Shown piece by piece: positions 23,551 through 36,215 of a DNA stretch of 64,000 bases. Origin of the DNA: Symsagittifera roscoffensis (Eukaryota; Xenacoelomorpha; Acoela; Convolutidae); contig NC_087069.1 in NCBI RefSeq assembly GCF_963678635.1, forward strand, positions 21,655,138-21,719,137. The letters run 5' to 3'. The position numbers and the translations under genes are program-made. The notes below the pieces were generated by a model. It had not been told where the DNA came from and did no database searches. It saw only the letters and a list, made by a program, of their open reading frames with translations. Position 1 is the stretch's first letter. Each line of letters begins with the position of its first letter.

Positions 23551-25326
23551 ATGCCCAACAAAACCACTCTCCCCCAGAGAAATCTTCTCATCGCCCAACT
23601 ATAGCGCCTCTTCAGACGAGTACGAAAAGCCATCAGTGACATCAATACGAACTACAACACTGCTGACTCAGAAACCGAGAGAAAGAAAATTCTCAGCAAT
23701 TTGGAAGACGCCACTACGTACCTTGTAGACCACCCGGCTGAGCACACCACTGCGGAGGATCTCATCAACCGCTTCACTGATATACAAGACGAACACGACT
23801 ACATCATGGATGAATTTAGACATATGCCACAAGAAAATTCAGCAGAGACAACCCTCCACACAGCTGATTCAGTGCAACAACAGCCAATACTAGATAGGGA
23901 CTCTAGCCAGACGTCAACATTATCCGGCAGCAGCCATCAGCCCGGATCATCACCTCAGCAAACATTAGGGCACCAAAACTCTTCAAATAGCCGAGAATTT
24001 CAGGAGCAAATCCCCCAGACAGGTTTCGAAATAAACAGACCACAGCAGCAGATTCGCAGACGTCAAGAAACGGACAGTCGCGAACAAACTAAAGCCTCGT
24101 GACTAGAACCCCAAAAGTAAAAGTCGAGCCTTTTAACGGAAATCCTATGAAATGGAGCATGTGGTTCGGGCTCTCCGAAGCAACAATCTATAATCAACCC
24201 ATTTGCGACGCCGAAAAGATGACTCATCTGCAGACTTTAACGACTGGAAAAACAAATCAAGCTTTTTCTGGTTACTCATGCAATAGCACTATGTACAACG
24301 CTGCCCTCCATGATCTACGACGACGATATGGACGACCCGTCATCTTCATCAATGACTTCGTCAACAGACGACAGAGCTTCAAGCAACCATCAACTCATCG
24401 CATGGTTGAACATTTCCACATTCATCAGTAACATGGTTGAAACGTTGCGGACGCTTGGGTTCAATGACGATTTGAAAATTAGAATATACGCACAATTTGC
24501 CGTCAGCAAATTGCAACACAATCAGCAGCTTCAGTGGAAACAGTACATCACCGCCCAGAACATCGACCAGCCTAATCTCATCGCCTTCAACAACTGGATA
24601 AGACAGTTAACATTAGCATGCGATCACTTACTACCTATGCAACCGCAGCAAATGACCCTGGACTCGAGCGATCGACAAAAAATAGCGCCAAGACTTCGAC
24701 ACGCCAATGGATCTCGGCCATCAACCAACCAGCCTTCACAGAAGACTTCTCAAAATTGGAGTGCGAATGCCCGACCCCCATGTCCCTTCGACGGACAAAC
24801 TCACCACCCAGCATACTGCAGCAAGTACGAGAATTCATCTTTGGAACAGAAGAAGAGACTCGTTTCGGAAAAGAAACTTTGTTACAACTGCCTTGGCGAT
24901 CATTAAGTGAAAGACTGCCCATCAAAGGACACATGCAGCAAATGCAATCAGCATCATCACTCAACACTACACGATGAACAACGAACACAAAGAACACCAA
25001 ACTTTCATCCAAATCAGCGCCCGAATCAAGTCAACCATCGCGCCAGCCAAAAAAAGATACCAAGAATCAACAGCTCACTGCTGTTACTTTTACCAGTAAC
25101 ATTACGACACCGCAACATATACCCCAATGTAAACGCCTTTCTGGATTTAGGAAGTACAAACAGCTAAATATCGCAACCGACAGCGACATATCTTCAACTG
25201 GAGGAAACTAACCATCAGGAACAACTTCTCATTGGAGGTTTCTTCAACTCGCAAACGATAGAGGCTAAGACAGTGGATATTATAGTTCATTCATTTGGAA
25301 ATAACACTTCAGCTTTTGTATCCTAA
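23551..25326 (+). pseudogene. BEL/Pao retroelement gag-protease fragment
   Basis: ATG 23551 starts a frame with TAG at 23602-23604. It then reads an N-terminal helical region and a Gln/Ser-rich linker, shifts frame near 24100, and enters a capsid region typical of BEL/Pao Gag (KVEPFNGNPMKW, DAEKMTHLQTL, LRRRYGRP; DUF1759-like). A second shift near 24420 leads to LACDHLLP and a double zinc knuckle (CYNCLGDH then CSKCNQHHHSTLH) interrupted by TAA 24904-24906. A protease start (FLDLGSTNS, the usual Ser replaced by Leu) is followed by TAA 25165-25167 and sequence to 25326, where copy C begins. RT, RNase H and integrase are absent. Confidence 0.75.
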
Positions 25327-25335
25327 AATAACTAA

Positions 25336-25965
25336 AATTAAAGTGATTGTATAAGGTCAATTGTTTTATACAAGTAAGGAAATTATATCTGTGTTTTTAT
25401 CTTTTGCATGTTTGATGGATGAAAATGTTACTCAAAAATTTTTATGAATTTGGTCTAAATTCAAGGTCAGACATGTATAGTTTTTGTTCGTTTTGATCGA
25501 AAATAAATTGATGATATTGATTGAAAGGGAATTCAAAAACAATACTGATAGTGGTGTTAATTGTTTGCGTTGTTGATCATATATAGGCTACAATTCTAAA
25601 AAAGAATTGAGGTTTTTTATTGAGTCTTTGATAAAATGTTAAAGATGCATTATTTTCTTTGTATCTTTGTCTTTTCTATGTTGTTTGCTATTTAAGATGT
25701 TGATAGTTGGATTACATTTTGTAAAAAATTTTGGGATTCCAACAATATTGTGTTTTATATCTGTTATATAGAAAATTTGTCGAATTGAAACAAGGTATAA
25801 TTAAATTTTTCCATAGTTTTTAAGAGTTGATCCTTGTGATGTGGCTAGCTTAATGAGGTTTTTGAAGGGGAAAGTTTTGGATGTAGGGTCTGAATTTCAA
25901 TCCGTGTAGGGATTTTAATCATATTTGATTCTGCTCCTGAATCTATTTGAGAAATCAGTTTTAAG
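25336..25965 (-). pseudogene. Copy C protease and pre-RT linker
   Basis: Minus-strand DSGAES at ~25928-25943 aligns with copy A 4951 and copy B 48787. Linker blocks such as SDLEF followed by a Phe/Lys-rich segment match copies A and B. Too broken for any product. The ORF at 25971-26198 on the plus strand is a shadow. Confidence 0.6.
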
Positions 25966-28900
25966 GTCTGGTGATTGGAATCTTTTGTTTTTTGGGCTTT
26001 CTAAGAGAAGTGGAATTATCCAAGGTTTTTTTTCGGTGGTTGTATTTTATTTGTTGTATTCTGTTCATGTTTGAATTGGTTTCAAAAGTGGGTGAGATTT
26101 TGACTTTTTTTTACAGTTGTTTGGTTTTTCAGGGTTTCAGTTGTTTGTTTTGTTCTCAGAAAAACTCGACTCGGTTGGCGTTTCATATTCGCTTTTGATG
26201 TAGAGCAGGTTTATTATAAAGTTTTCTGTAGTTTCTGTTTCTATTATATGAATAATTTTGATTTAGATTTTGTGATTAAATTCTTGAACGATCATTAGAA
26301 TAGTTTCTGTTCAGAGAGTTTGAATAAGAACGGCTCCTATTATAGTTTGAGTAGTTTCTTCTATTTGAATTTGATCTTGAGTAATTATTTCGGCACTGAT
26401 TTTTCTGACTATTTGATCTGTTGTATATTTTTTGTGAAGGATTTTGTGAGTTTCTTCTGTCTGATTATGTTCCGTGAAATTTAATTCGATAGGCGGATAG
26501 TGAACTGTAATTATTAAAGCTATCTGGAAGTGGTTTTCCTTAGCTGTTGTTTCTTTGAACAATTTTGTTTGATAAATTTTGGTCTTTTTTCATCTATTGG
26601 TAGAAAGATTTGTTTGGTTCTCTGTGCTTTTGTGGTCTATTTTGGTTATCATGTTGTTTTTTTCTGCATCCAGCAATGCTATGTCCATATCTACGATATT
26701 AATTGCACCATTTTTTAAATGATGGTTTATCTTTGAGTATTGGATCTTTTGCGGAAATGTTCAATGTTTGGCTGAATTTTTCAGCTATTTCGATGTCAGA
26801 GTCTTGTACATTATTAATATGTAAAGCTGTAGTTTGAATGTTGCTTACATATTGTAGTTTTAGACCATCTGCTTCCTCTATTCTCATATTGATTTAAGCT
26901 TGTTCTTGTCCATCTACTAGTTTTCGAAAATCTATGTCGGGTTCTTGGATTGATGATGAATATGAGGCTCCCTTTTTTTGTAATTTTGCCTAATTGTGGT
27001 GTTAGAGTCATCATTCAGAATTCGGTCATTTTTTAGTGTTTTTAATCATGTGTAATGAGGGAGTATGCTTTCCGTACTAAAGTTTCAATTCTTACTGCGA
27101 AATGAGTTTTTGTTTCGTTTGAGAGTCTACGCATTTTTTTGCATAAAACTCTTTGGTGTTGTTTGTTTCTTTCAAAAAGCACCTGTGTGAATTGTTTCCA
27201 ATCTGATTTAATTTCTATGGGTAGGACTGAAAACTTTTTTGAGCTGCTCCATCAAGTGTAACTTGGATTTATGCTGTGCATCTATAAATCCAATTTTAAT
27301 GGAGTGGTGTATTTACTGGTTCTGGGCCAATGTTTAAAATTCAATTCGCTGTAATTGCATTCAGGTAACCTTCTACTGAATGTTCAGGGTCTGTTGCTGT
27401 GATTACCCTGATTGGTTTATCAGATGATATGAATGGTCCGTCCATAAGGTATGGATTCATCTTCATTTGAAGTGATTCTGTTGCATTTGGTAAATTGAGT
27501 TTTTGTGAATTCAAGTTTTTTGCAGGTAATATGGTAACAGAATTTCTTTTTGCATTTGCTTGTGTTGATAAGTTTGAGTGTTTGTAAGGTTTTGTGATTG
27601 CATATTGTTATTAAATGATGTCAAAAGTCGCGTTTGAGATTTAAAAAAATGTCTTGTTTGTCATGTTTGTTCTGGTTGTATGTAGGGTTTAAAAATATCT
27701 GGTTGATAAGTACTATCTGGTTGATCAAAATTATTCCAGCTATTATTTCACGGGTTTTTCTTCTATTATTGATTTTGATTCAAATCATCTCCGTCTTCAG
27801 ATTAATGTGGTTGATGTCTTGTGAATTGTTTGTTTGTTGGATTTTTGTTTTGTCAAAAAAAATGGATGATTTTAACTACCTCTGTTGTAGTTTTTGTTTC
27901 TCAATAAAAATGCTGATTGGGAAGATGATTTTGGTTTTTAGTGATCATAATTTTATTCTTGTTCATTTATGTTGTAATTGTTGGATGATTAGGAGAGATA
28001 CTTTGTTGTGTTGTTGTAGGTACTGTTTCAACTATTTCTTCATTATTGAAATGTGATCGAGTTTGAATATCTTGTTGTGTAAGATTTGTAGTTCAATTAA
28101 AGGTTCGTTCTGTTTTATAAATAGTGCATTTAAGCTGTTATTTCCTGTTTTATAATTAAAAATTGTGTTATCATTTAAGGGTATTGCATCAATAGTGAGT
28201 GGAGTTACTTTTAAATAGTCTTTGAGGGCAGAGTTGATGGCAATTGCCGCGCTTGAAACATCAATGATGATGTTGATAAAAAGAGATGAGACCTTTCAGG
28301 GTCTCAAACATAATCTATTCGATCTGCTAATATAGTATCATTGTCTGAAACATGTGGTCGGTTATTTTTTCTTGATGTTGAACTGAAATATAAACTATGT
28401 ACAATTTAGTCTACTAAGAACCATGCTAGGATTCGTTGTAGACCACACTTCTCATTTTGTGATATATTGTTATCAGTGAGTATTTCACGAATTGTATCTA
28501 GAAATAGCAAGAAAAGTATAATTTTTTGTCTTAAAGATTACTTATGTCGAGATGTATAAGGTGGTGAATCATTTAGTAGTTTTTTGGTTCTAATTTGGAT
28601 ATATTTCTGTAATGAATGGAGAAAACATCGTTCGTATATTTTGAATTTGCTCTTTATGAGTTTTGATATTGGAAACTTTTGAAATATTTTGTACAAACTT
28701 TTGAGAAGTCTAGATATATGTCATCTGTTTGTTGAGGATGTGGTGTTTGATTTGTTTGTGGTGGAAAAATTTTAATAGTGAAAAGTCCGTAGATGCTTTT
28801 TAGATAGTGATCAAGTATTTATTTTCTAGTTCATATTTCGGGAAGTTCCTGCTTTTATGGGCTATTTCCTTTTTCGGACAATTTTAAATTTAATTTATGA

Positions 28901-29100
28901 CAAAAAGTTAATGTCTTCTTGTGGGATTCTTTTGTGGAGGGATGACAAAAGAAAGTATAGGGTCATCGTCGAAATTTTTGTCGTACTGTGTTTTTTTATG
29001 TTTTATTACTGTTAATGTCTAACTTTTGTTGTTTTTTTGGTTGATTCCGATTCTAGAGTCGTACTGGTTTTTAAAAATATGACTTCTTCATTCTGCGTTT
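25966..29100 (-). pseudogene. Copy C gag
   Basis: The capsid-like end is clearest at 26699-26887 (LKLQYVSNIQ…HINNVQDSDIEIAEK, ending DKPSFKKWCN), which lines up with copy A ~3930-4110. Upstream pieces at 26814-27450 match LTxQLxKI and the EPVNTPLH block. The N-terminal region at ~28100-29100 matches copy A 1700-2400. Several nonsense codons and frameshifts. The large plus-strand ORF 27634-28056 is antisense to this pseudogene and is not supported. Confidence 0.6.
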
Positions 29101-30382
29101 ACCCTTTATTGATGATGGTGTTATAGATTCTGATTCAGAAAAAAAATCTTTAGTAGTTTATTGGGTTGTTTTTGTCAATTGAACAGTTAAGGTCCTGAAG
29201 TTCTTGTATTGTGGTTGTATCTAAATCGGAAACGGCGTTACATATGTTTGGAAACTTTCGCTTAAAAGCCTGTTTTTGTTTTGTTAATATTGTTTTATTT
29301 TTTGTTTGTTTTTTGAATTTGATATGTCCTATTGTTTGTCTATGTGGTGTAATTACAAGATCGTATCTTTTGTTTTGAATTTAACGTTTTGAAAATTTAT
29401 GTTGATGAATGCAAAATCCAGAGGTTAGAATTTTTTTCCTAAAGTGTTATTTCGTACCTTTTTTGTGGGTTATTTTAATCTTGAGGGCACAGATTGTCGA
29501 CGTTGACAGGTTGGAGAGAGAAAGTATATCAATTCGTTAGAATGATGTTTTACTTTCTCGGTGGCTAAGATTTAATATAAGAAAAACTTACTTAATCCTA
29601 CTTAGGGTGTTGATTTTGTGATCGAGGGTTGGAGAATAGTAAATCAATCCACAGAGTTCAGGTATAATTACAACACAAGTAGTTCGTTAGATACTATTAC
29701 AGGACTTACTAATTTTTATGATACATTTTAACCTGGGTCATCTAATGGGAAGGTCTCAAGTGAAGGATGAGTAACCGAAGTTCTTCGCTGTTCATCCTAT
29801 TAATAATGGCTAGCTTTCCAAAAATAACAAATAGAAATTGATTTAAAGGTTATGAATCAAATGATACTAGTTTTGAAATAAGTAATATGAACTAAATTTA
29901 AACTTATTTACTAACTCATTTTTGTACTTTTGTTCAACAATTTTCTTTTTACAAAAGCTTTAAAATTAAATTACTACAGATTTGATGAAGGCAACCGCTT
30001 GTGTAAATTCTTACCTGTCATTATAAAATATAGCGATAAGGCATCAAAAGGTTTATTGTTTGGAATTCAGGATATTGCTGGAAGTGGATTCATTTTCATA
30101 TCAAGGAACGAAAGTCTACTGCATCGAGAGTCTTAAAGGTGTACACCTTTTGCGGTTTCTCTCGTACTGTCATGTCCGTTGTTCCGTCTTTGACCTGGTG
30201 TTTATCGTATCAATTGAAATATCGGCGTATATTTATATGACGTATAGACAATTCCAATGAAATGTCTCTGTCATCTAATATTTTGCAGTATGGCAATTTT
30301 TGGTTTCGTCTTATTACTAATTCTAAGTTGCTAAGCCTAAGTTTGTTAGTAGGTTTTTATCGAGACTTTTGAGTGCATCAGA
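29101..30382 (-). other. Copy C leader
   Basis: Non-coding leader between the LTR and gag. It matches the copy A leader at ~780-1010. Plus-strand ORFs at 29930-30136 and 30060-30260 are shadows. Confidence 0.5.
30011..30017 (-). promoter_or_regulatory. Candidate splice donor in the copy C leader
   Basis: Minus-strand ACAG/GTAAGAA is a consensus donor about 365 nt after the LTR end, upstream of gag. Together with the conserved acceptor at the end of pol it would give a leader-to-env splice. The 5' part of copy A shows no obvious equivalent. Confidence 0.35.
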
Positions 30383-30750
30383 TGAGTTTAAGCCAGAGGT
30401 AGCTTATTCATGGAGCAATTTCAGATAAGATAAACCGTCTGTTCGTCACGCTATCTTGTTTTCGGCCGGTTAGATTCGTGCAACTTCTTAGTCTAATACC
30501 AATCTTACTCTTATTCTTATAACTCCTAGTCTCAATAGATATAGTGTACACTGGTATCTGCGGGTTAGGTCTATGTTTCAAAAGGGGTAACAACTGCTTT
30601 CTAAGGTTTATTCTGTTGGTTCTGGTGCTGAAACTACAAGTAGCTTTCGCGCTACAAATAAGGTCAGTTTCAGTTATGGATCTTGATTGGTTACTATTTA
30701 ATATTTATAGGGATAGTTTTATCAATAAACTGGTTCCAAAATGACTTTTT
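30383..30750 (-). repeat. 5' LTR of copy C
   Basis: Diverged but collinear with the LTRs of A and B on the minus strand, including GGCCGAAAACAAGATAGCGT. It ends CTTAAACTCA at 30383. Its location directly before the leader is what identifies the shared sequence as an LTR. Confidence 0.6.
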
Positions 30751-32110
30751 GGCTATCAATTTAAACTAAATTAATATATAAAACTTTTTGAAGATTACAC
30801 AGGTTTTTATAATTTTTTGAGCTACGTGAGAGGCTCTGAGTATAATAAAGATTTGACAGTAATTGACTCGTTAGTTTCATCGGTAATTTTTGAATAACCA
30901 AAAAAATGTTCTGGGCCCAATCTGTGCCAGAATGATGCAAAAAAAATGTAAACATATAAGTTTCCTGAAATTCTGGGCAAATTTTGTCTCCCTCTTTTTT
31001 TGTCCAAGTCATCCCAATTGGAGAAAAAAAGACTTTTAAATATGAAGTTATGCGTTTGGTCCGGATAACTTGTGTCTGTACTAAACAGTGTATACAATAC
31101 AGTCCAATACAAAATACTCCGGGAAAGTTTAAAAATGAACAAAAAACAGTCTGATACAAAACAGTTCCAAGGAAAAATTGTTTTAACAAGCCGGTAGGCC
31201 GAGAAATGTCTCTTGTTCAAACAACATGAACAACAAAATAGCAATTGTCGCAGTCGTGCTAACGTGTTGCGAGCTTGTCAGCAAAAGGGGATATGACTCT
31301 ATCCTAAAATTAGAGCTAGCTATCGGCGACCTTTAACCGGAGTGTTTTATATCGCTTTTTTACTTAGTGAATTTTTGACTGTTTTGTATGGGATAGGCAC
31401 CGAATAATTACATCGGCACTCCAAAATGCATGCATTAAGTTTCTCATGCGATTCTCAATTCAAAGTCATTTTCCTATAAGTTTCTTTTTCAAAATTCTCA
31501 CAAGATAAAAGTTTTGGCTTGGATCGAAAACAAGGAAACTCTTACAAAAAATTATTTTCCGCTTAGACCCGGGCACACTGCCGGGTTTCTTTGAATAAGA
31601 ATCCGGGCAGTATCTGACTTTTTTGATATGAAAAATTGATGAAGACTTTCTCAGTTAGAGGAGGGGAAAATCATTTTTTCTTGGATCAACAGAAACCTAA
31701 AAACCAGGCATACGGTTTTTTTGCAAGTTTTGGATGGTTTTTTAGGAAAATACAAATTATTTTTCGAGCTACTTTTTTATCCGAGCTCCACAAAAAAACC
31801 AATTTTCCACAAAAAAAAACCAATTTTGTATGACAATTCATAGGTTTCTCCTGAAATGTCGTGTGTTTTCGAAAAATAAAAATTTAGAGGAATGGCGGCC
31901 TGTAGCGAAAACAAGGCTATTTCTAAAAAATCGTGGGTGACGATTAGATACACGCTGATGATTCGCCTCTATAAAAACTTATCAAATTTTCATATTCTCA
32001 TTAAAACAATATTCTAAAAAAATTTACACAAACAAACAAACACATTTTCTCAATGATAACTAATTTTTCGATGAAATGAGTTCTGCAAAATTGTATTCGG
32101 ATTTGCTGAC
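30751..32110. other. Unique DNA, no supported gene
   Basis: Two minus-strand frames (30761-31189 and 30822-31244) overlap in different phases over the same DNA, so at most one could be coding. Neither has a recognisable domain or flanking splice signals. No repeat or RNA gene seen. Confidence 0.4.
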
Positions 32111-32112
32111 TT

Positions 32113-32383
32113 ACATTTTCTGCCTTCTTGAGTATTGCCGTTCTTTTTGTCTGCAACTCTTTTTCTTCCCACTTTCCTCAATTGCATAAATTCTTGACTT
32201 TCTTATATGAACTCTCGATCCAGGTCTGCCGTTCGATCTGAAACCTCTGGAAACCACCACCACTGATTTTCGTGCAACACTTTGACGCTTTTTAGCTAGA
32301 GTCTCCATCTTGTCTTCGGTTGTTGTCTTTGTCGTTGATTCTCCTATGACTGATTCGGTTTGTATTTCAGTAAGTGCAATCAT
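32113..32383 (-). CDS. Possible first exon of a host gene, Lys/Arg/Ser-rich
   Basis: Minus-strand ATG at 32383 has an in-frame TAA two codons upstream. The frame of ~90 codons (ALTEIQTESVIGE, then Lys/Arg/Ser-rich and RSNGRPGSRVHIRKSRIY) ends at AAAAT/GTAAGT, a consensus donor overlapping the stop. Higher complexity than surrounding frames is the only other support. No downstream exon could be identified and I know no family. It may be spurious. Confidence 0.22.
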
Positions 32384-33960
32384 GTCTTAACTGTTGTTGT
32401 AGCCTCCTTAAAAACAACCCTTTCTAATTTCTAACCGTTTTGAGGTTGAACGAACTGAAGAGGTGGGTAAATAGATGTGTTCTCTGAAGAAGCTGCAGTT
32501 CTGGGCCAAGGTACGCCATTTAACTCGCAACCATTGCGACTAAAACTGAATATGTCGGTTCAAAATGGGTAAGTTTGGACTGTCGCAAATCAGGCTGTTT
32601 CAGGTGCACCTTTGCGCAACCCTCGAACTTTCGGGGAAGCTATGCTCGACTCGGAATGTCGCGGCTATGTGCAACTAACAATTGTCAGTGCGACTTTGCT
32701 TAAATCCAAAAGAGTTATTTCGCGGTCTTCAGGCGATAAAAAAATGAAGCTTTGTTGATAAGAAATTTTCTCAAGTAAATTTTGTTGATGATATTTGACC
32801 AGAACAAAAATACGAAAATCACTGCAATGCAAAAGTTTTCAAACAAAAATTTTTCTTTCTTAGGTAGTTTTCTAAATTTTGCATTGACTTTGAAAAAATT
32901 GGTTTAATATACGGATTTGAAAGAAAATAAAAAAAAACTTTTCACATATTTGTTCTTTTCATAAACTCTGAATCCCTCAGAAACTCTAAAAGGGATCACC
33001 TGATGTTCAAGATTTGCAGTTAATCAGCCCTGTCCTATTGGTTGTTGAATCTTACATTCATCGGATAGAAACTCGGTCGCCACTTTGTTTGTGACTTAAG
33101 TTTCAAATCAGAGCAATCTTTTTGCAACCGTACTGCGTTTAAATGTCTGCATGCAATTTTCCGAACCTTGCTGGACGATCGCAAAAAATTGCAAGTTTGC
33201 GGAACTCAAAAGTTTCGGTGCGGCAGCGTAACTACGACCGCGCCATCTAGTTGTATTTACATTTTAACTCAGTGCTATTACATTCGACAAAGCATACCTT
33301 GCTCGAACACGTCTAAGCAAGACTGCTCGTATATCAGAGCTAAGCTCTATAGAATGTTCCGACTGCCCATTAATCCATATTGAATAGTTTTTGCTAGAGA
33401 AAATATTGAAAGATCACGAACTTCGGACAACATTGGGTCGTACGAAATAAATGCGACCGATTAATTCGCCTCATTTCAATTTTGAATGATTTTGTTGTGC
33501 GGGATAATTATCAATAAAAACTTCAAAGCACGCAAAAATTAGCCAAGAGCATGGCCAAATTGGCAATTTTCAAACTCCCAGAGCTTTGCAAAAAAAAAGA
33601 TTTGATATATTTTTTCATTTGATTCCAGGGAGTCGCTATCTTCAATGGGGTATAAAAAAAATTTTGTCAAAAACTATTATTTCGATCGCCGAAAATTGAC
33701 CGAATAATTAGAAAACCACGCCGAGCTTAAAAAATCCGTTTTATTTGAAAAAATTGCTTCAAACCGATGATAATCAAATGTTTTTTCTTTTGTTCTTAGA
33801 TCTTTTTTTGAGTTGGTGTGTAAATTAGTGTCCTATTTTGTTGTTTAAGTGCCTGCTAATAATAAATAACTAGAAAAAGAATGACAAACTTACTAACAAG
33901 ATAAGCTTAGCAGTATATGACCTTGAGATGAAAGTAAGAATCATTTGAAAGAATATTATA
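32384..33960. other. Unique DNA, no supported gene
   Basis: Mixed-composition DNA. A 71-codon frame at 33168-33383 has no recognised content. No RNA gene or repeat seen. Confidence 0.4.
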
Positions 33961-34617
33961 CCCGGGTTGACCTCAATACACCGAAAATGCTTATCATACA
34001 ATTCTATATATCAACTGTGTGGAAAAATGCTTGTCATATAACTTTCATACAATTTCGAAAAATGGTTGTAAAAAGGCATTAACTAATTTCTGCGGCTGTT
34101 TGAGTCTATAAAACAGTCTAGTGATAGAAAAGTTCGTGGTTTTCGTTTTTTTTTTGAAAAAAAAGTTTATAATACAATTCCCATATATGGAAATTGTATG
34201 ACTGGCTTTTTTTGATGGCGACACAAAACCTTTTCCAATTTTGAAAAATTACCCCAACATTTTTAAAATTTTTTTCAACCGCAAATCGAATTATGTACGC
34301 AAACAAATATTTTCCAAAAAAAAACTTTTTGCACGCAAAATTTAAAAACTTGTGTGCATAACATAGTCCTGGATACGATAATGTTGGCTTTCTTTCCTTT
34401 CATTTTCACTTAAAGTTTTTTCAAAATTTAATGTAGAAACAAAAAATCAACTCTTTGATTTATGGCAAAGCACCTATCATACTATTTTCATATATGGAAA
34501 AATGCTTATCACCGAGTTTTTATACATTTTCTGTACGTATGGAATTGTATGAAACTGTATGACAAGAAGTTTCTTATATATGGAAATTGTATGATAACAA
34601 GCTTTGGTCAACCCGGG
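33961..34617. mobile_element. 657-bp MITE-like inverted-repeat element
   Basis: The perfect 12-bp termini CCCGGGTTGACC (33961-33972) and GGTCAACCCGGG (34606-34617) are followed internally by a second matched block on each side (GCTTATCATACAATT on the left, the complement of GCTTGTTATCATACAATT on the right), giving an imperfect inverted repeat of ~45-50 bp. The interior is AT-rich, has no coding frame and contains several near-palindromes of the type CATATATGGAAATTGTATGA. Flanks suggest at most a TA-like target duplication. Most consistent with a non-autonomous DNA transposon. Confidence 0.65.
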
Positions 34618-34696
34618 ATTCCTGTCCCAGCTGAATTGCCCACAGAAGTAGTCCTGTTTAAAATGGTCACCGATAGCTATAGTTGAAGCCAGCCAC

Positions 34697-34812
34697 CTGC
34701 TCTGCCCGGCTACTGTACGGCTACATAAGGTAATCAGCGAGACACTGTCCAGCTACTGTAGAGACACTGTCCGACACTTGCGCTGTCCGGCTACTGTAAT
34801 CAGCGAGACTTG
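34697..34812. repeat. Short imperfect tandem repeat (CTGTCCGGCTACTGTA type)
   Basis: Variants of CTGTCCRGCTACTGTA recur three to four times, two followed by ATCAGCGAGAC. Confidence 0.6.
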
Positions 34813-35075
34813 CTGGGTACCCGGTTCTCGGCAAGAAAAATGTGCTAAAGAAAAGCTGCCGTCCAAAATTATGTTCGGTATAAATTATGCAACCAAATTC
34901 GACGAATTTTTGGGTCTTTAAATGGCACAAAAATGTAATAAATTGCATAAACTATTTGGTTAATTTGACTATTTTTAACAGCACCGAATATTAAGCGTCT
35001 CATCGAGTTCGCATTTTGGCACAACACGGCTTTGACAGACGAAAACCGGTCAATCAAGGTCGGTCAAGGCAGAAA

Positions 35076-35098
35076 TTTTTTTTTTGGGGGGGGGGGGG
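35076..35098. repeat. Homopolymer pair T10G13
   Basis: Ten T followed by thirteen G. Such runs are often mis-sized in assemblies. Confidence 0.85.
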
Positions 35099-35508
35099 TT
35101 TGAGCGTAAACTTCTGTACTGCCAACTTCAACGCATATTTGAGGTTTAGAAAGGAAATGACATAGTTCAAACTTGTATTATATGCAACTATAGTTCAAAC
35201 TTTTTTCACGCTCAGCAACACAAGGCACCCAATTAGCTAAATTGATCAATCGAATAAAGAATCACTATATGTAATACAGCTGTTAAACTTATTTTCGTTC
35301 GATTTGAGGGGAAGAAAGTTGTGAAACAATTAATCGCTTACCACCAAAGTTTGTTTGTCTTCAATTTGTTGCTTAGCTCGTTTTTAAGTTAACTGTCTAG
35401 ATCATACTCGCCTCCTTATTGTTCACCAAAAAAATGAAAAAAAACAAGACTCTTTTCAACTTCCCCACACCAATAACTCAGTAATATTTGGCAAAATAAA
35501 ATCAAAAA

Positions 35509-35614
35509 TTGTTATGAGTTCTGTGAATCAAACTTCCTATCGCAACGTAGCGCGTTTAGATATTGTTATGAGTTCTGTAAATCAAACTTCATATCGCAAC
35601 ATAATGCGTTTCAT
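35509..35614. repeat. 54-bp tandem repeat, two copies
   Basis: TTGTTATGAGTTCTGT…AATCAAACTTC…TATCGCAAC… occurs twice in direct succession with a few differences. Confidence 0.8.
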
Positions 35615-35821
35615 ATCACATAAAAACTATGAAAATGGAAATTTGAAAAAAAAAAAAGAAAGTTTGCGGGGAAAAGTAAAATAGCCCAAAATAGATGGGG
35701 TGGGAATGAAAGAGACAGAAAAAACTGTTTTTTTTTTATAATAGTTTGGCAGTGAAATTCGTGATTTCATAATCTTTAGTTGCCTTTGTTGTCTTTATTG
35801 AAGCACATTCCTATTAAACAT

Positions 35822-36215
35822 TGAGTTAGAACCGATGTGGTTAACTCATAGAGTAATTTCGGATAGGGTACACCGTCTGCTCGTCACGCTATCTTATTTT
35901 CGGCCGGATAGATTCGTGCAACTTCTTAGTCTTATACCAATCCCAATCTTACTCTTATGCTTTCTAGTCTCAGGGTGTTTAACTAGTCTCTGCTAGGCTC
36001 AATAGATCTAGGGTATACTGGTTTATTGCGGCTGCTGAAGTTCTCTTGGAGAGACAATTTCTAAGTTAAATTCAAATCTCTTTGGTGCTGAACTTACAAG
36101 TAATTTCAGCACTTACAAATAAGTGGGTTGTTAGTTAGATGGATTATGATTGATTAATATTAAATACTTTACAGTGGTAAAATATCCAATTTATCCAATC
36201 ATAAAATATAATTTA
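35822..36215 (-). repeat. 3' LTR of copy B
   Basis: Collinear with the A and C LTRs on the minus strand, ending TCTAACTCA at 35822. The far boundary is approximate. Confidence 0.6.

Larger units (their letters stand above)
25327..30750 (-). mobile_element. Copy C: 5' part of the env-bearing family (LTR-leader-gag-protease)
   Basis: Read on the minus strand: LTR 30750-30383, leader, Gag (~29100-25970), DSGA protease (25932-25943) and pre-RT linker. It stops at a point equivalent to copy A ~5735. The match to A is collinear over the whole stretch. The 3' two-thirds is missing and the end abuts the BEL/Pao fragment. It is the most decayed of the three copies, with stops in every frame. Confidence 0.75.
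34618..35821. other. Unique DNA with short tandem repeats
   Basis: Holds the minisatellite-like repeat at 34697-34812, the T/G homopolymer at 35076-35098 and a 54-bp tandem repeat at 35509-35614. No gene supported. Confidence 0.45.

Noticed and set aside
27634-28056. 140-codon plus-strand ORF
   Set aside because: It is antisense to the copy C gag pseudogene; a G-poor, stop-poor complementary strand creates long chance frames.
30761-31244. Two overlapping ~140-codon minus-strand ORFs
   Set aside because: They share the same DNA in different frames, with no domain, splice signal or second copy to support either.
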